64,000 nt of DNA from CAWBCI01 sp963787195 (GCA_963787195.1 CAWBCI010000061.1:62001-126000), one strand, 5' to 3'; positions 52,668 through 62,963 are shown, numbered from the stretch's first letter. Translations and numbers: made by a program. Notes: generated from the sequence alone by a model not told the origin.

Positions 52668-54018
52668 AAGATTCCGCTTCATAATAGTCATGCGGGTCCT
52701 CCTGCTCACAGCCTCCATTGTATTGCTCTTTTACATGGCGGAACTATCCCGTTACAGGGTGAGCCTGGTCATCCTTGCCTTCCTGATTATTCTTCAAGTG
52801 GTCATGCTGATACGTTATGTGGAACGGACCAACCGTAAGCTCACTCTCTTTCTTCAAAGTATTCGTCATGCTGATTTTTCAAGCTCCTTTTCCGACCCCG
52901 GGCTGGGTAAAACTTTTGTTGACCTGAGCAGGGAATTTAATAAGGTCATCGAGGCTTTCAGGAAATACAGGGCCGAAAAGGAAGAAAATTACCATTACCT
53001 CCAAACAGTAGTGCATCATATTACAATTGGTATCATCGCTTTCAGGAAAGATGGCCAGGTGGACATTTTCAACAATGCAGTCAAAAAACTCCTTCGTATT
53101 AAAAATCTCCGGTTTATTCAGGACCTAAGTAAAGTAAAAGATGATCTGCCTGAGGTATTATTGAATCTAAAAGCCGGAGAAAGCACATTGGTGAAGGTTT
53201 TTATTGAAGATAACCTCTTGCAGCTTTCGGTCTATGCGACTGAATTCAGAATGAGAAATGAGGATTTTGTGCTGGTCTCGCTGCAGGATATCAGCAGTGA
53301 ACTGGATGAAAAAGAAATTGAATCGTGGCAGAAACTTATTCGCGTGCTCACTCATGAGATTATGAATTCCATCACCCCCATCTCATCTCTCGCGTCCACG
53401 GTTAAAGATATGCTTTTCAGGCAGAATGAGGAAACCGGCCGGCTGATGATGGTTCCACTGGATGATGAAGATATTGAAAATGTGGATGGGGCAATCACAA
53501 CCATATCCAATCGGTCCAATGGACTTCTTAACTTCGTGGAACTTTACCGCAATCTGACCCGCATCCCCAAACCTAATTTTCGCTATTTTAAAGTACAGGA
53601 GATTTTCGACCGTTCAAAACAGCTTTTAAAACCCAAACTGGATCAGCTCGGCATCTCATGCAATAATATAGTATTCCCGCCCGACCTGATGCTAACCGCC
53701 GATCCGGATCTAATCGACCAGGTCGTTATTAACCTCATGCTGAATGCAATCGATGCGGTCAAGGAAGTTGAAAAACCACAAATCTCTATTCTGGCAACCC
53801 TGAATAATAACAATCGTGTAGTGGTCGACTTCAAGGACAATGGACCGGGTATCAAGCCGGATATTATGGATAAGATATTCATGCCTTTTTTTACTTCCAA
53901 AAAACACGGGTCCGGAATAGGGCTGAGCCTCTCCCGGCAGATCATGCACCTCCATAAAGGATCTATCAGTGTTAAATCAAAACCTGAAGAAGGGACTGTC
54001 TTCACCCTGACTTTTTGA
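52657..54018 (+). CDS. Membrane histidine kinase partner
   Basis: A 453-residue sensor kinase. Two N-terminal helices (about 10-30 and 34-53) have almost no periplasmic loop. A HAMP-like/linker region, a PAS domain (about 110-220), HisKA with phospho-acceptor His in RVLTHEIMNSITPI, and an ATPase domain with N box (NLMLNAIDAV), DNGPGI and GSGIGLSL follow. With so little outside the membrane it probably senses membrane or internal signals. The ATG at 52657 overlaps the regulator's end (translation coupling); the longer frame to 52582 runs inside that gene and is rejected. Confidence 0.92.
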   Translation: MIFKRFRFIIVMRVLLLTASIVLLFYMAELSRYRVSLVILAFLIILQVVMLIRYVERTNRKLTLFLQSIRHADFSSSFSDPGLGKTFVDLSREFNKVIEAFRKYRAEKEENYHYLQTVVHHITIGIIAFRKDGQVDIFNNAVKKLLRIKNLRFIQDLSKVKDDLPEVLLNLKAGESTLVKVFIEDNLLQLSVYATEFRMRNEDFVLVSLQDISSELDEKEIESWQKLIRVLTHEIMNSITPISSLASTVKDMLFRQNEETGRLMMVPLDDEDIENVDGAITTISNRSNGLLNFVELYRNLTRIPKPNFRYFKVQEIFDRSKQLLKPKLDQLGISCNNIVFPPDLMLTADPDLIDQVVINLMLNAIDAVKEVEKPQISILATLNNNNRVVVDFKDNGPGIKPDIMDKIFMPFFTSKKHGSGIGLSLSRQIMHLHKGSISVKSKPEEGTVFTLTF

Positions 54019-54125
54019 CAAGTTTTCAATGATGAAGAATGATTAAGGCCCTCACTACAGAGTTATTGCACTTTTCTAATTACCTTTATAGCCTCTTAAA
54101 ACCATGCTTATTTTTCATAGAAACA

Positions 54126-55133
54126 ATGATTTACAGAAGATTGAAATTTATTTTACTTATACTGCTGCTTACAGGTTCTGCTGCCTGTAACATGAAAACA
54201 GGGCGGACAGCTCAGGAAAAGCAACAGACTGTGGAGAAAAAAAATATTAATGTTCCCGAATTCAATGCTGATTCGGCTTATTATTTTGTAAAAGTCCAGA
54301 CTGATTTCGGTCCAAGGATACCCTTTTCCAAGGCCCATGAAGACTGCGCCAAATACCTTACGAATACTTTGCAACGTTTTTCTGACAGTGTTATCGTTCA
54401 GTCCTTTAAAGCCCGGGATTATTCCGGAAAAGTCCTCGAAGGAAAAAATATAATCGGGATCTTCCAGCCTGAAAAAAAAGTCCGCATCATGCTTTGTTCT
54501 CATTGGGACTCACGCCCTTACGCCGATCATGATCCGGATAAATCAAAACATAATACTCCTATAAGCGCTGCAAATGATGGCGCCAGCGGAGTGGGTGTAT
54601 TGCTTGAGATAGCACGTGTTTTATCCCTCAACCATCCCGGGATCGGGGTCGATATTGTTTTGTTTGACCTGGAAGATGATGGGCCGCCTGATGATGATCA
54701 GATAGAAAGTAAAAATGAATACTGGGGTTTGGGCTCCCAGTACTGGGCCCATAACTTACATGTTTTGAATTATAGCCCCCGTTTTGCTGTTTTGCTCGAC
54801 ATGGTAGGGGCCAAAGATGCAGTATTCAGAAAAGAAGGTTTTTCAATGTATTATGCTCCCGACAAGGTCAGGGAAGTTTGGGATGTTGCCAGGGAACTGG
54901 GTTTTCAGAATTATTTTGTAGATGAAAAAGGGGGCTATATAAATGATGATCATTATTTTATTAATGATATCGCGAAAATACCTGCCATAGATATTATCCA
55001 TCTTGATCCGAATTCCTCCAACGGAAGCTTTTATGAATACTGGCATACGACTGGTGACACACTCGACAAGATAGACAAGGAAACACTCAGGATAGTTGGA
55101 AAAACCCTGTTACAGGTGATCTTTGAAGAGTGA
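54126..55133 (+). CDS. M28-family lipoprotein, glutaminyl-cyclase-like
   Basis: A 335-residue exported lipoprotein (MIYRRLKFILLILLLTGSAAC). The M28 fold motifs are SHWDSRPYADHD (zinc His, Asp), ANDGASGVGVLLE (bridging Asp), LFDLEDDG (Glu) and the C-terminal WHTTGDTLDKI. The combination DSRPYAD and a single catalytic zinc set resembles glutaminyl-peptide cyclotransferases, which close N-terminal Gln to pyroglutamate on exported proteins; an aminopeptidase is the alternative. The start at 54126 is chosen for the lipoprotein signal; the upstream in-frame ATG (54039) would bury it behind 29 residues. Confidence 0.85.
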   Translation: MIYRRLKFILLILLLTGSAACNMKTGRTAQEKQQTVEKKNINVPEFNADSAYYFVKVQTDFGPRIPFSKAHEDCAKYLTNTLQRFSDSVIVQSFKARDYSGKVLEGKNIIGIFQPEKKVRIMLCSHWDSRPYADHDPDKSKHNTPISAANDGASGVGVLLEIARVLSLNHPGIGVDIVLFDLEDDGPPDDDQIESKNEYWGLGSQYWAHNLHVLNYSPRFAVLLDMVGAKDAVFRKEGFSMYYAPDKVREVWDVARELGFQNYFVDEKGGYINDDHYFINDIAKIPAIDIIHLDPNSSNGSFYEYWHTTGDTLDKIDKETLRIVGKTLLQVIFEE

Positions 55134-55141
55134 GACGGGGT

Positions 55142-55162
55142 GATTTCAGATTTCAGATTTCA
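55142..55162. repeat. 7-bp tandem repeat (GATTTCA), three units
   Basis: Three perfect GATTTCA copies in the 56-base gap between two convergent genes. Confidence 0.85.
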
Positions 55163-55189
55163 GATACCCGATATGAGTTAGTAAGAGAC

Positions 55190-56527
55190 TTACAGCAGGT
55201 CGTTGGCCAGGTTTGCCAGTTCCGACCTTTCCCCTTTTTCAAGCCTCACATGCGCATAAATCTGGTGATGTTTAATTTTATCGATGAGATGCGATAAACC
55301 ATTACTTTGAGAGTCAAGGTAAGGTGTATCGATCTGATAAATATCACCTGTGAAGATTATTTTGGTATTCTCCCCGGCACGGGTAATAATGGTCTTCACC
55401 TCATGCGGGGTAAGGTTCTGGGCTTCATCCACTATAAAAAAAACATTCGAAATACTCCTTCCGCGGATATAAGCAAGCGGTGTGATAACCAGCTTCTCCA
55501 TTTCCAGGGCATCTGTAATCTTCTTGAATTCCTTATCAGCCTCACTGTACTGGCTCTGGATAAATTTCAGGTTATCGTAAAGCGGCTCCATATAAGGATT
55601 GATCTTTTCCTTTATATCCCCCGGCAGATATCCTATGTCTTTGTTGCTGAGAGGGACTATCGGGCGTGCCAGGTAGATTTGCTTGTAATTCTTTTTCTGA
55701 TCAAGAGCCCCGGCAAGCGCCAGTAAGGTCTTTCCAGTCCCGGCAACACCTTGCAAAGTCACAAGCTTAACTTTCGGGTTCCGGATTGCATGAAGGGCGA
55801 ATACTTGTTCAGCATTTCTAGGGATTATCTTGTAAGCCGGCGATTTATCGATCCGCTCAATTTTCTCAATAGCTGGGTTATAATAAGCCAGGGCAGAAGA
55901 ACTTTCGTTCCTCAATACAAAATAATGATTAGGGATAGGATTTTTCACCCCAATATCAGCTGCATCTATTAATCCTTCAGAATAGAGTTTGTCTATCACT
56001 CCCCTGTCAAGTCCTTCTATCGTTGATTTTCCCGGGTAAAGCCCTTCCACATCCTGTATCTTACCGGTTTCAAAATCTTCTGCCGGGATATTCATGGATT
56101 TGGCCTTCAAACGGAGGTTGATGTCCTTGGTACAAAGTATGACCGGCCTTTCAGGATTTTCCTGCTGCATTACTACGGCTGCATTCAGGATACGGTGATC
56201 GGGTTTGTTCCCGTCGAAGATCTGCCTTGCATCCGGAGTACTGCTCTCATTCAGGACTACCTTGAAACTGCCTGCATTCGGACGGTCGATCTGTATCCAA
56301 TCCTGAAGTGAATGATTGGTCGACATCCGGTCCAGTATCCGGATAAATTCCCGGGCTTCGAAATTCTTGTTATCATTCCCTTTCTTAAAATTATCCAGTT
56401 CTTCCAATACTGTAATTGGAAGCGCTATATCATTATCCTCAAAGCTGAAGATAGCGTTATGATTATAAATTATGACGGATGTGTCGAGTACAAATATCTT
56501 CCTGACTTTGTTTTTCTTTCTGGGCAT
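55190..56527 (-). CDS. PIN-PhoH (PhoH2-type) ATPase
   Basis: A 445-residue cytoplasmic protein. The N-terminal PIN nuclease domain (about 9-140) has VLDTSVIIYN and ITVLEELDNFK acidic residues. A C-terminal PhoH P-loop ATPase domain (about 235-440) has LQGVAGTGKT and FFIVDEAQNLTPHEV. PIN-PhoH fusions act on RNA (ribonuclease plus helicase-like ATPase). A -7 box TAAATTTG at 56547-56554 on the minus strand gives a leader of about 15 bases. It is convergent with the M28 gene. Confidence 0.92.
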   Translation of the reverse strand: MPRKKNKVRKIFVLDTSVIIYNHNAIFSFEDNDIALPITVLEELDNFKKGNDNKNFEAREFIRILDRMSTNHSLQDWIQIDRPNAGSFKVVLNESSTPDARQIFDGNKPDHRILNAAVVMQQENPERPVILCTKDINLRLKAKSMNIPAEDFETGKIQDVEGLYPGKSTIEGLDRGVIDKLYSEGLIDAADIGVKNPIPNHYFVLRNESSSALAYYNPAIEKIERIDKSPAYKIIPRNAEQVFALHAIRNPKVKLVTLQGVAGTGKTLLALAGALDQKKNYKQIYLARPIVPLSNKDIGYLPGDIKEKINPYMEPLYDNLKFIQSQYSEADKEFKKITDALEMEKLVITPLAYIRGRSISNVFFIVDEAQNLTPHEVKTIITRAGENTKIIFTGDIYQIDTPYLDSQSNGLSHLIDKIKHHQIYAHVRLEKGERSELANLANDLL

Positions 56528-56546
56528 AAGAGTGTTTTTCGGTTAG

Positions 56547-56554
56547 CAAATTTA
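56547..56554 (-). promoter_or_regulatory. -7 box for the PIN-PhoH gene
   Basis: TAAATTTG on the minus strand, 19 bases before the ATG at 56527. It lies between the GH3 stop and the PhoH start, so the two genes are not strictly co-transcribed. Confidence 0.5.
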
Positions 56555-56608
56555 GTTAATATACAATTTCTTAAGTGGGAAAATATCCCGGATTCAAAAC
56601 AAATTGAC

Positions 56609-58852
56609 TCACTTTTGCAAAATGAAGCCAGCCTCTTCGGTGGCATTTGAATTCGGACCGACATAAACCTTGAAATCACCGGGCTCCGTGACAAATTTCT
56701 TATCAAGGCCCCAGAAGCTGAGTTCATCCGGGTCGATAGTAAATTCAACCGTCTTAGTTTCCCCGGCTTTCAGATTGATCCTGCGGAAGCCTTTCAGTTC
56801 TCTCACTGGCCTTGTAACACTTGCAACCAGATCATGGACATAAAGTTGGACTATCTCATCGCCCGCAATTTCTCCTGAATTGGTAACATCCACCGAAACA
56901 TGAACTTGTTCATTCATCTTGATAGCTGCCTTGTCGAGCCGGAGATTTGAATATTTGAAAGTGGTATAACTCAATCCATAGCCAAAAGGATAGAGCGGAC
57001 TGTTCGGCACATCCAGGTATTTACTGGTATATTTACTTGCCGATTCCGGACGTCCGGTATTTTTATGATCATAATAAATAGGTACTTGTCCAAGGTCCCG
57101 AGGAAAACTGACAGTTAATTTTCCGGAAGGATTATAATCCCCGAAGAGCACATCGGCAATCGCGTCTCCGGCCCTGGTGCCCAGGAACCAGGTCTCCAGG
57201 ATGGCCTGAACATGGCCATCCATCCAGGAAAGGTTCAGAGGCCGGCCATTCATCAATACAACCACCACCGGTTTTCCTGTTGCCACTATTTGTTCAAGTA
57301 GTCTCTGCTGCATCCCAGGCAGATTGATATGGGAACGGCTGGCAGCTTCTCCGCTCATCCATGCGCCTTCACCGATTGCCATGATAACTACATCAGCCTT
57401 TTTGGCCGCTGAAATAGCCTCGGAAAAGTCAGCTACAGAATCTCCTTCTATTTCACATCCTTTGATAAATTGAACAACATTTTGCTCTGCCGTCTTTTTT
57501 TGTATTCCTTCCAACAGGCTAACACACTTCGTATAATCCCCAGCTGCCGACCAGGAGCCTATAAGATCCTTTTTATCATCCCCGAGCGGTCCAATCAGAG
57601 CAATCCGGGAAGTTTCTTTTGACAAAGGCAGAAGATGATTTTCATTCTTTAATAAAACTATAGATTTATGGGCCATCTCAAGCGCTGCATCCAGGTTTTC
57701 TGAGGACATTACCAAATCTTTTTCCCTTTCCTCATTACAATAGTGATACGGATCATCAAACAGGCCCAGGGCAAATTTCATTCTCAGTATCCTCCTCACG
57801 GCTTCATCGATTTGTTCCTGCTTAACTTTTCCTTCTTTTAATGATTTGGCAAGATAATTATAATAAACTGCCCCCTGCATATCCATATCCACACCGGCAT
57901 TCAGGGCAAGTTCCCCGGCTTGCTGATCATCGGCAGCGATACCATGAGGGACCAGCTCATTGATAGAGGTATAATCAGTTACGACAAATCCCTGAAAACC
58001 CCATTCATCGCGTAATACCTCTGTAAGCAACCACTTGTTGGCGGAGGAAGGAATACCGCTGATCTCATTGAATGATGTCATGATCGTTCCTACCCCGGCA
58101 TCAATAGCGGCTTTGAAAGGTGGGAGGTAGATATCTCTCAGGGTTCGTTCCGAAACATCCACTGTATTGTAATCCCTTCCCGCTTCCGCGGCCCCGTATG
58201 CGGCAAAATGTTTTGCACAGGCCATCAGGGTATTGTTTGCCGAAAGATCATTCCCCTGGAAACCTCTTACTCTGGCGATAGCAATTTGTGAGCCCAGATA
58301 AGGGTCCTCTCCTGCCCCTTCACATATGCGACCCCAGCGGGGGTCCCGCGCTACATCTACCATGGGGGCATAGGTCCAGTGAAGGCCCTCTGCCGTAGCC
58401 TCGATGGCAGCAATCCGCTCGGCGCCTTCGATGGCAGCGGTGTCCCAACTGCATGCTTCAGCAAGAGGAAGTGGGAAAATCGTCTTGAAGCCGTGAATCA
58501 CATCATATCCGAATAATAATGGAATATGCAAACGTGTGCTGTCAACAGCCAGTTGCTGTAAGTGACGAGTATATTTCACGCTGAATGCGTTGAAGATCGC
58601 CCCACATCGACCACTCTTAATATCTTTAGTATAGCCTTCCCGCATAGTCGGCCCAGTCACATCCCAGTCACTCGTGAATAAAGTCATCTGTCCTATTTTC
58701 TCATCAAGGGTCATGATCTTTATAAGAGAATCTATCCTCTGCTCCACAGCAAGACTACTGAATCGGGTCCCTTTTTCTTCTTTAACACATCCTGATAAAA
58801 TAAAAATAACAGGAATAAAGATCATAAGAACCAGACTGTATTTATATTTCAT
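56609..58852 (-). CDS. GH3 beta-glucosidase lipoprotein
   Basis: A 747-residue BglX-type enzyme. It has a lipoprotein signal (PVIFILSGC), a (beta/alpha)8 domain with GYDVIHGFKTIFP, DPRWGRICEGAGEDPYLG, KHFAAYG and the nucleophile Asp in GFVVTDYTSINEL, then the C-terminal sandwich (IGEGAWMSGEA, GRPLNL) and a fibronectin-III-like domain at the end (VTNSGEIAGDEIVQLYV). It releases glucose from beta-glucosides in the periplasm or at the surface. It is a stand-alone gene. A -7 box TAAATTTG lies at 58908-58915 on the minus strand. Confidence 0.95.
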   Translation of the reverse strand: MKYKYSLVLMIFIPVIFILSGCVKEEKGTRFSSLAVEQRIDSLIKIMTLDEKIGQMTLFTSDWDVTGPTMREGYTKDIKSGRCGAIFNAFSVKYTRHLQQLAVDSTRLHIPLLFGYDVIHGFKTIFPLPLAEACSWDTAAIEGAERIAAIEATAEGLHWTYAPMVDVARDPRWGRICEGAGEDPYLGSQIAIARVRGFQGNDLSANNTLMACAKHFAAYGAAEAGRDYNTVDVSERTLRDIYLPPFKAAIDAGVGTIMTSFNEISGIPSSANKWLLTEVLRDEWGFQGFVVTDYTSINELVPHGIAADDQQAGELALNAGVDMDMQGAVYYNYLAKSLKEGKVKQEQIDEAVRRILRMKFALGLFDDPYHYCNEEREKDLVMSSENLDAALEMAHKSIVLLKNENHLLPLSKETSRIALIGPLGDDKKDLIGSWSAAGDYTKCVSLLEGIQKKTAEQNVVQFIKGCEIEGDSVADFSEAISAAKKADVVIMAIGEGAWMSGEAASRSHINLPGMQQRLLEQIVATGKPVVVVLMNGRPLNLSWMDGHVQAILETWFLGTRAGDAIADVLFGDYNPSGKLTVSFPRDLGQVPIYYDHKNTGRPESASKYTSKYLDVPNSPLYPFGYGLSYTTFKYSNLRLDKAAIKMNEQVHVSVDVTNSGEIAGDEIVQLYVHDLVASVTRPVRELKGFRRINLKAGETKTVEFTIDPDELSFWGLDKKFVTEPGDFKVYVGPNSNATEEAGFILQK

Positions 58853-58907
58853 AATAAGATGATTTTTTAAGGAATACTATGAATTGTTCCACATACTTCA
58901 ATAATCT

Positions 58908-58915
58908 CAAATTTA
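58908..58915 (-). promoter_or_regulatory. -7 box for the GH3 gene
   Basis: TAAATTTG on the minus strand, 55 bases before the start codon. Confidence 0.45.
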
Positions 58916-59026
58916 CATAGAATAATGCTATAAAATCGCCGGATTCTAATATCCTGTAAAAGAAAATATCAATTCCTTAATCCCCTGAATTAAGGATCCG
59001 GATTCCGATTTAAGGACTGCTTTGGT

Positions 59027-59034
59027 TATCTTTG
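59027..59034 (+). promoter_or_regulatory. -7 box for polA
   Basis: TATCTTTG, 16 bases before the polA ATG at 59051. Confidence 0.6.
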
Positions 59035-59050
59035 CTAAAATTACCAATTT

Positions 59051-61844
59051 ATGCCCCATCAAAAACGACTCTACCTGCTGGATGCCATGGCTCTGATATA
59101 CAGGGCTTATTTCGCCCTGAACCGTAACCCAAGGATCAATTCAAAAGGCCTCAATACCTCGGCTATCCTGGGCTTTGCCAACAGTCTTTACGACATCCTG
59201 AAAAATGAAAAACCCAGCCATATCGGGATCGCCTTCGATACTTATGCCCCGACTTTAAGAGAGGTTGATTTTGCTGATTATAAAGCCCACAGGGAATCCA
59301 CTCCGGAAGATATTGTGACTTCTCTTCCCTATATTGTAAGACTGATAGAAGGATTTAAAATTCCTATTTTGGCTTTCGATGGCTATGAAGCCGATGATGT
59401 CATCGGGACCATGGCCATCAAAGCTGAAGCAGCCGGCTACCAGACTTTCATGGTGACACCAGACAAGGATTTCGGACAACTTGTCTCAGAAAACATTTTC
59501 ATTTATAAACCTGCTAAGATGGGAAATCCTCCAGAAATACTGGGGGTAAAAGAGATCTGCAATAAATACAACATAAAAAATCCTAATCAGCTTATCGATA
59601 TCCTTGGTATCTGGGGGGATGCTGCCGATAATATCCCGGGAATTCCCGGAATCGGAGAAAAACGTTCCAAAGAACTGATCGGAGAATATGGAAGTGTGGA
59701 AAACCTCATCGCCAATGCAGATAAACTTAGCGGTAAAATGAGGGAAAATATAGAAAATTTCGCTGAACAGGGCTTGATGTCAAAAAAACTGGCCACCATC
59801 ATGCATGATGTTCCGGTGGAATTTAATGAGGATAAACTGATCATGGAGAAGCCGGATGTGGAAGCGCTGAAGGAACTCTTTGAAGAACTTGAGTTCAGGA
59901 CATTTTCCCGCAGGGTTTTTTCAGATCTTCTGAATGAAGATAGAACTGAAAATGAAAAACAGAAGTCAGTGCAGACCGACCTTTTCAGTATTCCCACCGA
60001 GGATGGAAAAGAGGTCCCTCTTTCCGACAAAATAACTGTAAAGGATATAAAACCCTCATATCATCTCATAAATACTACTGAAAAGAGAAATGAGCTGATT
60101 GAAAGACTTAAAAAAGAAAAGGCCTTTTGTTTTGATACCGAAACAACCGGACTTGACTCCAATGAATCGGAACTTGTTGGAATTTCTTTCGCCTTCAAGC
60201 CCAAAGAAGCTTTCTTCGTCCTTCTTCCTGAAAATTATAATGAAAGCCTTAAAATAGTCAATGAATTCAAGCCTTTTTTTGAAGATGAGAATATTCAGAA
60301 ATATGGGCAGAATATAAAGTTTGATATTTCCATTTTGAAGTGGTATGAAGTTGAAGTGAAAGGAAAGCTGTTTGACACCATGCTTGCGCATTACCTGATA
60401 GAGCCGGATATGCGCCATGGAATGGATTATCTCGCTGAAACTTATCTGAATTATAAGCCCGTGCCTATCGAAGACCTGATTGGGAAAAAGGGAAAGAACC
60501 AATTGACAATGAGGGATGTCGATCCGGATATCCTCTCGGAATATGCATCGGAAGATGCTGATATTACCTTACAATTGAAAGAACTTTTTGATCCTATGCT
60601 TGATGACGGGACCCTCCGGAAATTATTCGATGAGATAGAAATGCCCCTTGTTCCGGTGCTTGCATCCATGGAGGCCGAGGGTGTACGCCTCGACTCAGCC
60701 GCCCTGAATGAATTCTCAGCTCAGCTTGCGGATGAAATCATAGAAGTGGAAAAACAAATTTATGAGCACGCGGGCAAGAAATTCAATATTTCTTCTCCAA
60801 AACAACTGGGAGAAATTCTTTTTACTGAGTTGAAGATCACTGATAAACCTGCCCGTACACAGACCAAACAGTTTTCAACCAAGCGAGGATGTGCTGAGCA
60901 AACTCCTGAATAAACATCCTATAGTCCAGCTCATCCTTGATTACCGCTCTCTGACAAAACTGAAATCCACTTATGTGGATGCACTTCCAACTATGGTCAG
61001 TAAACGCGACAAACGCATACATACCTCTTATAACCAGGCAGTAGCAGCAACGGGCAGACTCAGTTCGAATAATCCAAACTTACAAAATATCCCGATCAGG
61101 ACTGAGAGAGGACGGGAAATCAGGAAGGCATTCGTTCCCAGGAATGAAAATTACACGCTGCTCTCAGCTGACTACAGCCAGATAGAACTCAGGATCATTG
61201 CCGAGCTGAGCGGAGATAAAGGCATGCTGGATGCTTTTATCAACGGGCTGGACATACATACTGCCACGGCTGCTAAGGTTTATAATACAGATTTGGATAA
61301 AGTTACTCCAGAGATGAGAAGGAACGCAAAGATGGTGAACTTTGGAATCATTTACGGAATTTCAGCCTTTGGACTTTCAGAGAGGCTGAATATTCCACGT
61401 AAGGAGGCAGCAGGGATTATAGATGCCTATTTCACCCAATACTCCGGAATTAAAATCTATATGGAAAAAACCATACAGTTTGCCAGGGAACATGGTTATG
61501 TTGAGACCATTATGGGGCGTCGCCGTCATCTCCGCGATATCAATTCGAATAACAGCGTTGTCCGTGGTTTTGCTGAGAGGAATGCTATCAATGCGCCTAT
61601 CCAGGGATCATCGGCCGATATGATCAAGATTGCAATGATCAGGCTGTTTAATGAAATGAACCGTCTTAAGCTCCGGAGCAGGATGATACTTCAGGTGCAT
61701 GATGAGTTGATTTTTGATGTTCATAAGGATGAGGTTGATATTTTGAAACCTCTCGTTGAAGATTATATGAAAAATGCCATCCCTATGAAAGTTCCCATCC
61801 TGGTTGAGATGAACACCGGAAATAACTGGCTGGAAGCGCACTAA
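59051..61844 (+). CDS. polA: DNA polymerase I, frameshifted
   Basis: Two frames (59051-60913 and 60891-61844) together encode DNA polymerase I of about 930 residues. It has a 5'-3' exonuclease domain (1-290), a 3'-5' exonuclease with intact motif I (FDTETTGLD), and a polymerase with motif A DYSQIELR, motif B RRNAKMVNFGIIYG and motif C VHDELIF. The break is one extra A in ACCAAGCGAGG at 60879-60889: without it the text reads QFSTSEDVLSKLLNKHP, the normal family sequence. Everything else is conserved. As polA is central to replication and repair, this points to a sequence error. The last 23 bases of frame 1 overlap frame 2. Confidence 0.93.
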
Positions 61845-61881
61845 TCTCAAAAAAGGCTGGCTGGACAAATTTCCTTCAGGA

Positions 61882-62054
61882 AATGAACTACCCCGCGGCA
61901 AGCAGCGGGGTATCTTAAGAAAATATCTCTTATTCGTCTCAAGAAACGGGGACTTTGCCCTACCAGATCCCGAATAAGACTTCGTCTTTTCGGGATCAAT
62001 TCGACTAACAATTTTTGCTTCGCTTCGCTTGAAAAAATTGAGTCTCATTGATTA
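61882..62054. repeat. Dispersed structured repeat, copy 3
   Basis: About 173 bases, closest to copy 2. It has the perfect TACCCCGC/GCGGGGTA stem, the perfect GATCCCGAA/TTCGGGATC stem enclosing AAGAC/GTCTT, and the final AATTTTT/AAAAATT section. It lies just after polA and its right end touches the stop of the MBL-fold gene on the minus strand. A minus-strand frame overlapping it (61608-62048) is not a gene. Confidence 0.9.
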
Positions 62055-62900
62055 ATATTTATCAGCTTCCTCTAATTTAAAGGTGGCCTTAATCTCAACT
62101 CCCTTTTCACCCTTTTGTAGAGTGCAGCATTCATGATAAAGATCATGTTCCAGGAAGAGAATATAATTATTTTCCAAGGCATCCTTATAAAAGCGTTCCT
62201 TATCCCTGAGGGTCTCCAGCGGACGGGTGTCATAAGCCATTATCCATGGCATGGGGATATGGGCTGTTGAAGGCATCAGGTCAGCCATGAAAACAAGTGT
62301 CCGTCCATTAAAATTAATATGCGGAATTAACTGGCCTTCAGTGTGTCCATTGTAAAATTTCGCAGTGATATCCGGTAGGAATTCCTCTTCCTTATCTATC
62401 AGTTTCAGGTGTCCGCTTTCTTCGATCGGGAGTATATTTTCTTTCAGAAAAGATGCGCTCTCGCGGCGGTTTGGTTTTATGGCCCATTCATACTGCCGGC
62501 GGCTGGTCCAGTAAGTTGCATTCGGAAATGCAAGCTGGTAACCGCTTTTATCCTTATTCCAAACAATACTTCCTCCACAATGATCAAAATGCAAATGAGT
62601 TAATATCACATCTGTAATATCTATTTTTGAAAGACCATGTTTTTCCAGCGAACTTTCAAGGCTGCTATCCCCGTTCAGGTGATAATGTTTCAGGAATCTC
62701 ATGTCTTGCTTATCGCCGATACCATTATCAATCAGAATTTTACGGTCTCCATTTATAATAAGCAAGCATCGCATAGACCAGTTACAAAGATTATTTTCAT
62801 CAGCCGGATAAACTTTTGACCAGAGTGATTTGGGGACGACGCCGAACATGGCGCCTCCATCAAGCTTTAAATTGCCTGTTTCTATTGGAAATAATTGCAT
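62052..62900 (-). CDS. MBL-fold metallo-hydrolase
   Basis: A 282-residue metallo-beta-lactamase-fold protein with the zinc motif THLHFDHCGG (about 110-119), a second His in YNGHTEGQ, and a further Asp/His pair (MADLMPS, LEHDLYH). The N-terminal VPKSLWSKVYPADENN and mid-protein PNATYWTSRRQYEWA resemble lactonase-like members (AiiA/YtnP type), so ester or lactone hydrolysis is possible, but the substrate is not decided. No signal peptide. 63 bases separate it from the ROK gene upstream, so they may be co-transcribed. Confidence 0.85.
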   Translation of the reverse strand: MQLFPIETGNLKLDGGAMFGVVPKSLWSKVYPADENNLCNWSMRCLLIINGDRKILIDNGIGDKQDMRFLKHYHLNGDSSLESSLEKHGLSKIDITDVILTHLHFDHCGGSIVWNKDKSGYQLAFPNATYWTSRRQYEWAIKPNRRESASFLKENILPIEESGHLKLIDKEEEFLPDITAKFYNGHTEGQLIPHINFNGRTLVFMADLMPSTAHIPMPWIMAYDTRPLETLRDKERFYKDALENNYILFLEHDLYHECCTLQKGEKGVEIKATFKLEEADKY

Positions 62901-62963
62901 GGAATTGATTTTTAATAAATTAATAAGCCGGTTAAACTCCCGGATTTATTAACTGATTAACAA

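Noticed and set aside
61608..62048. Minus-strand frame at the end of polA
   Set aside because: It overlaps polA and repeat copy 3; the same peptide (LETNKRYFLKIPRCLPRG) recurs in copy 2, so it comes from the repeat.
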